From assembly GCA_963544755.1 (NCBI GenBank), contig CAUUGH010000062.1, forward strand, positions 1 to 6,415: DNA of 6,415 bases, read 5' to 3'. This document shows positions 6,099 through 6,415 of the stretch, piece after piece. Numbering within the stretch: position 1 is the first letter of the stretch; the number at the start of each line of letters is the position of its first letter. Source of the DNA: Selenomonas sp963544755. GTDB lineage: Bacteria > Bacillota > Negativicutes > Selenomonadales > Selenomonadaceae. The notes beneath the pieces are model-generated. The model was not told where the DNA came from and ran no database searches. It was given only the letters and a program-made list of their open reading frames with translations. The translations under genes were made by a program, and so were the position numbers.

Positions 6099-6299
6099 CA
6101 TGGCTACCACTTAAAAGAGTAAGCAGTTAATCCTAAAGGGTGCAGATTGCTAAACAAACTACACGCACAAACGTCCGCTTTGTGGACAAAAGTGCGCCGC
6201 CCTTACACGAAACCATGCCAATCAGTCTTAGCCTTTGGCTTTATTTCTTGGACTTTCATGATAAACTAAACGGTTATGTAATGGCGTATTTGGCACACG
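6099..6299. other. Gene-poor interval between the hydrolase promoter and the tRNA terminator
   Basis: No convincing gene or RNA is seen in these 200 bases. A plus-strand frame from GTG at 6140 to 6340 (66 residues) lacks a properly spaced ribosome binding site, has no recognisable motif and runs through the tRNA terminator. A weak hairpin GTCCGC-TTT-GTGGAC (6173-6187) is the only structure noticed. Confidence 0.6.
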
Positions 6300-6338
6300 A
6301 AAAAGCACCGCCTCATATGAAGCGGTGCCGTGCTTTTT
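6300..6338 (-). terminator. Terminator downstream of tRNA-Glu
   Basis: GCACCGC (6305-6311) and GCGGTGC (6322-6328) form a 7-bp GC-rich stem around a loop with palindromic TCATATGA. Five T follow on the minus strand (6304-6300). An alternative outer pairing, AAAAAGCAC (6300-6308) with GTGCTTTTT (6330-6338), would make a longer hairpin and could stop plus-strand transcription. It begins right after the tRNA 3' end. Confidence 0.75.
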
Positions 6339-6340
6339 GA

Positions 6341-6415
6341 TGGTGACGCGTACGGGATTTGAACCCGTGAAGCCGCCGTGAAAGGGCGGTGTCTTAACCA
6401 CTTGACCAACGCGCC
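6341..6415 (-). tRNA. tRNA-Glu (UUC)
   Basis: The minus strand folds into a complete 75-base cloverleaf. The acceptor GGCGCGT pairs with ACGCGTC (one G-T pair). The D stem is GTC/GAC, the anticodon stem CCGCC/GGCGG with loop CTTTCAC (anticodon TTC at 6382-6380), and the T arm ACGGG-TTCGAAT-CCCGT. Discriminator A and CCA are encoded. It reads GAA/GAG glutamate codons. Its 5' base is the last base of the window, so any upstream promoter or further tRNAs are out of view. Confidence 0.96.

Noticed and set aside
6140..6340. Plus-strand 66-residue frame
   Set aside because: It starts at GTG without a properly spaced binding site, has no recognisable motif and reads through the tRNA terminator.
6341..6415. 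tRNA-Glu 3' end as an integration (att) site
   Set aside because: No second copy of the tRNA 3' end, integrase or phage-like gene was seen in the window.

Overview
The window suggests a Gram-negative-walled Firmicute of the class Negativicutes (Selenomonas/Megasphaera-like). Three things point there. The LysS and GreA sequences and their order greA-lysS look firmicute. AGGAGG-type ribosome binding sites are strong and TTG/GTG starts are common. The leftmost gene encodes a large secreted protein of Asn/Gly/Thr-rich repeats of the kind abundant in outer-membrane autotransporter-like adhesins of that class. This is inference from sequence character; no database search was possible.

Every gene recognised is on the minus strand, so transcription runs right to left. 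From right to left: (1) tRNA-Glu (UUC), complete with encoded CCA, ending exactly at the right window edge and followed by a hairpin/T-run terminator. (2) About 180 bases with no gene, then an extended -10 promoter. (3) A tight three-gene unit: an MBL-fold metal-dependent hydrolase (TTG start), a lipoprotein cyclophilin-type peptidyl-prolyl isomerase overlapping it by 4 bases (ATGA), and a small GIY-YIG nuclease-like protein (probable GTG start one base after the isomerase stop). (4) A promoter, then greA and lysS (TTG start, 19-base gap), closed by a 14-bp-stem terminator. (5) A consensus-quality promoter whose -35 box sits at the centre of a 35-bp inverted repeat. (6) The 5' 702 codons of the repeat-rich exported protein, which runs off the left edge.

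The housekeeping genes cover transcription elongation (GreA), lysine charging (LysS) and glutamate decoding (tRNA-Glu). The isomerase has a second, well-placed ribosome binding site and ATG just after its lipoprotein signal region, so one gene may yield an exported and a cytoplasmic form. The adhesin-like gene stands alone behind its own promoter and a possible operator, consistent with separately controlled surface display. No mobile element, CRISPR array or evident new multi-gene system is visible. The most notable points are the operator-like palindrome, the dual-start isomerase and the modular surface protein.
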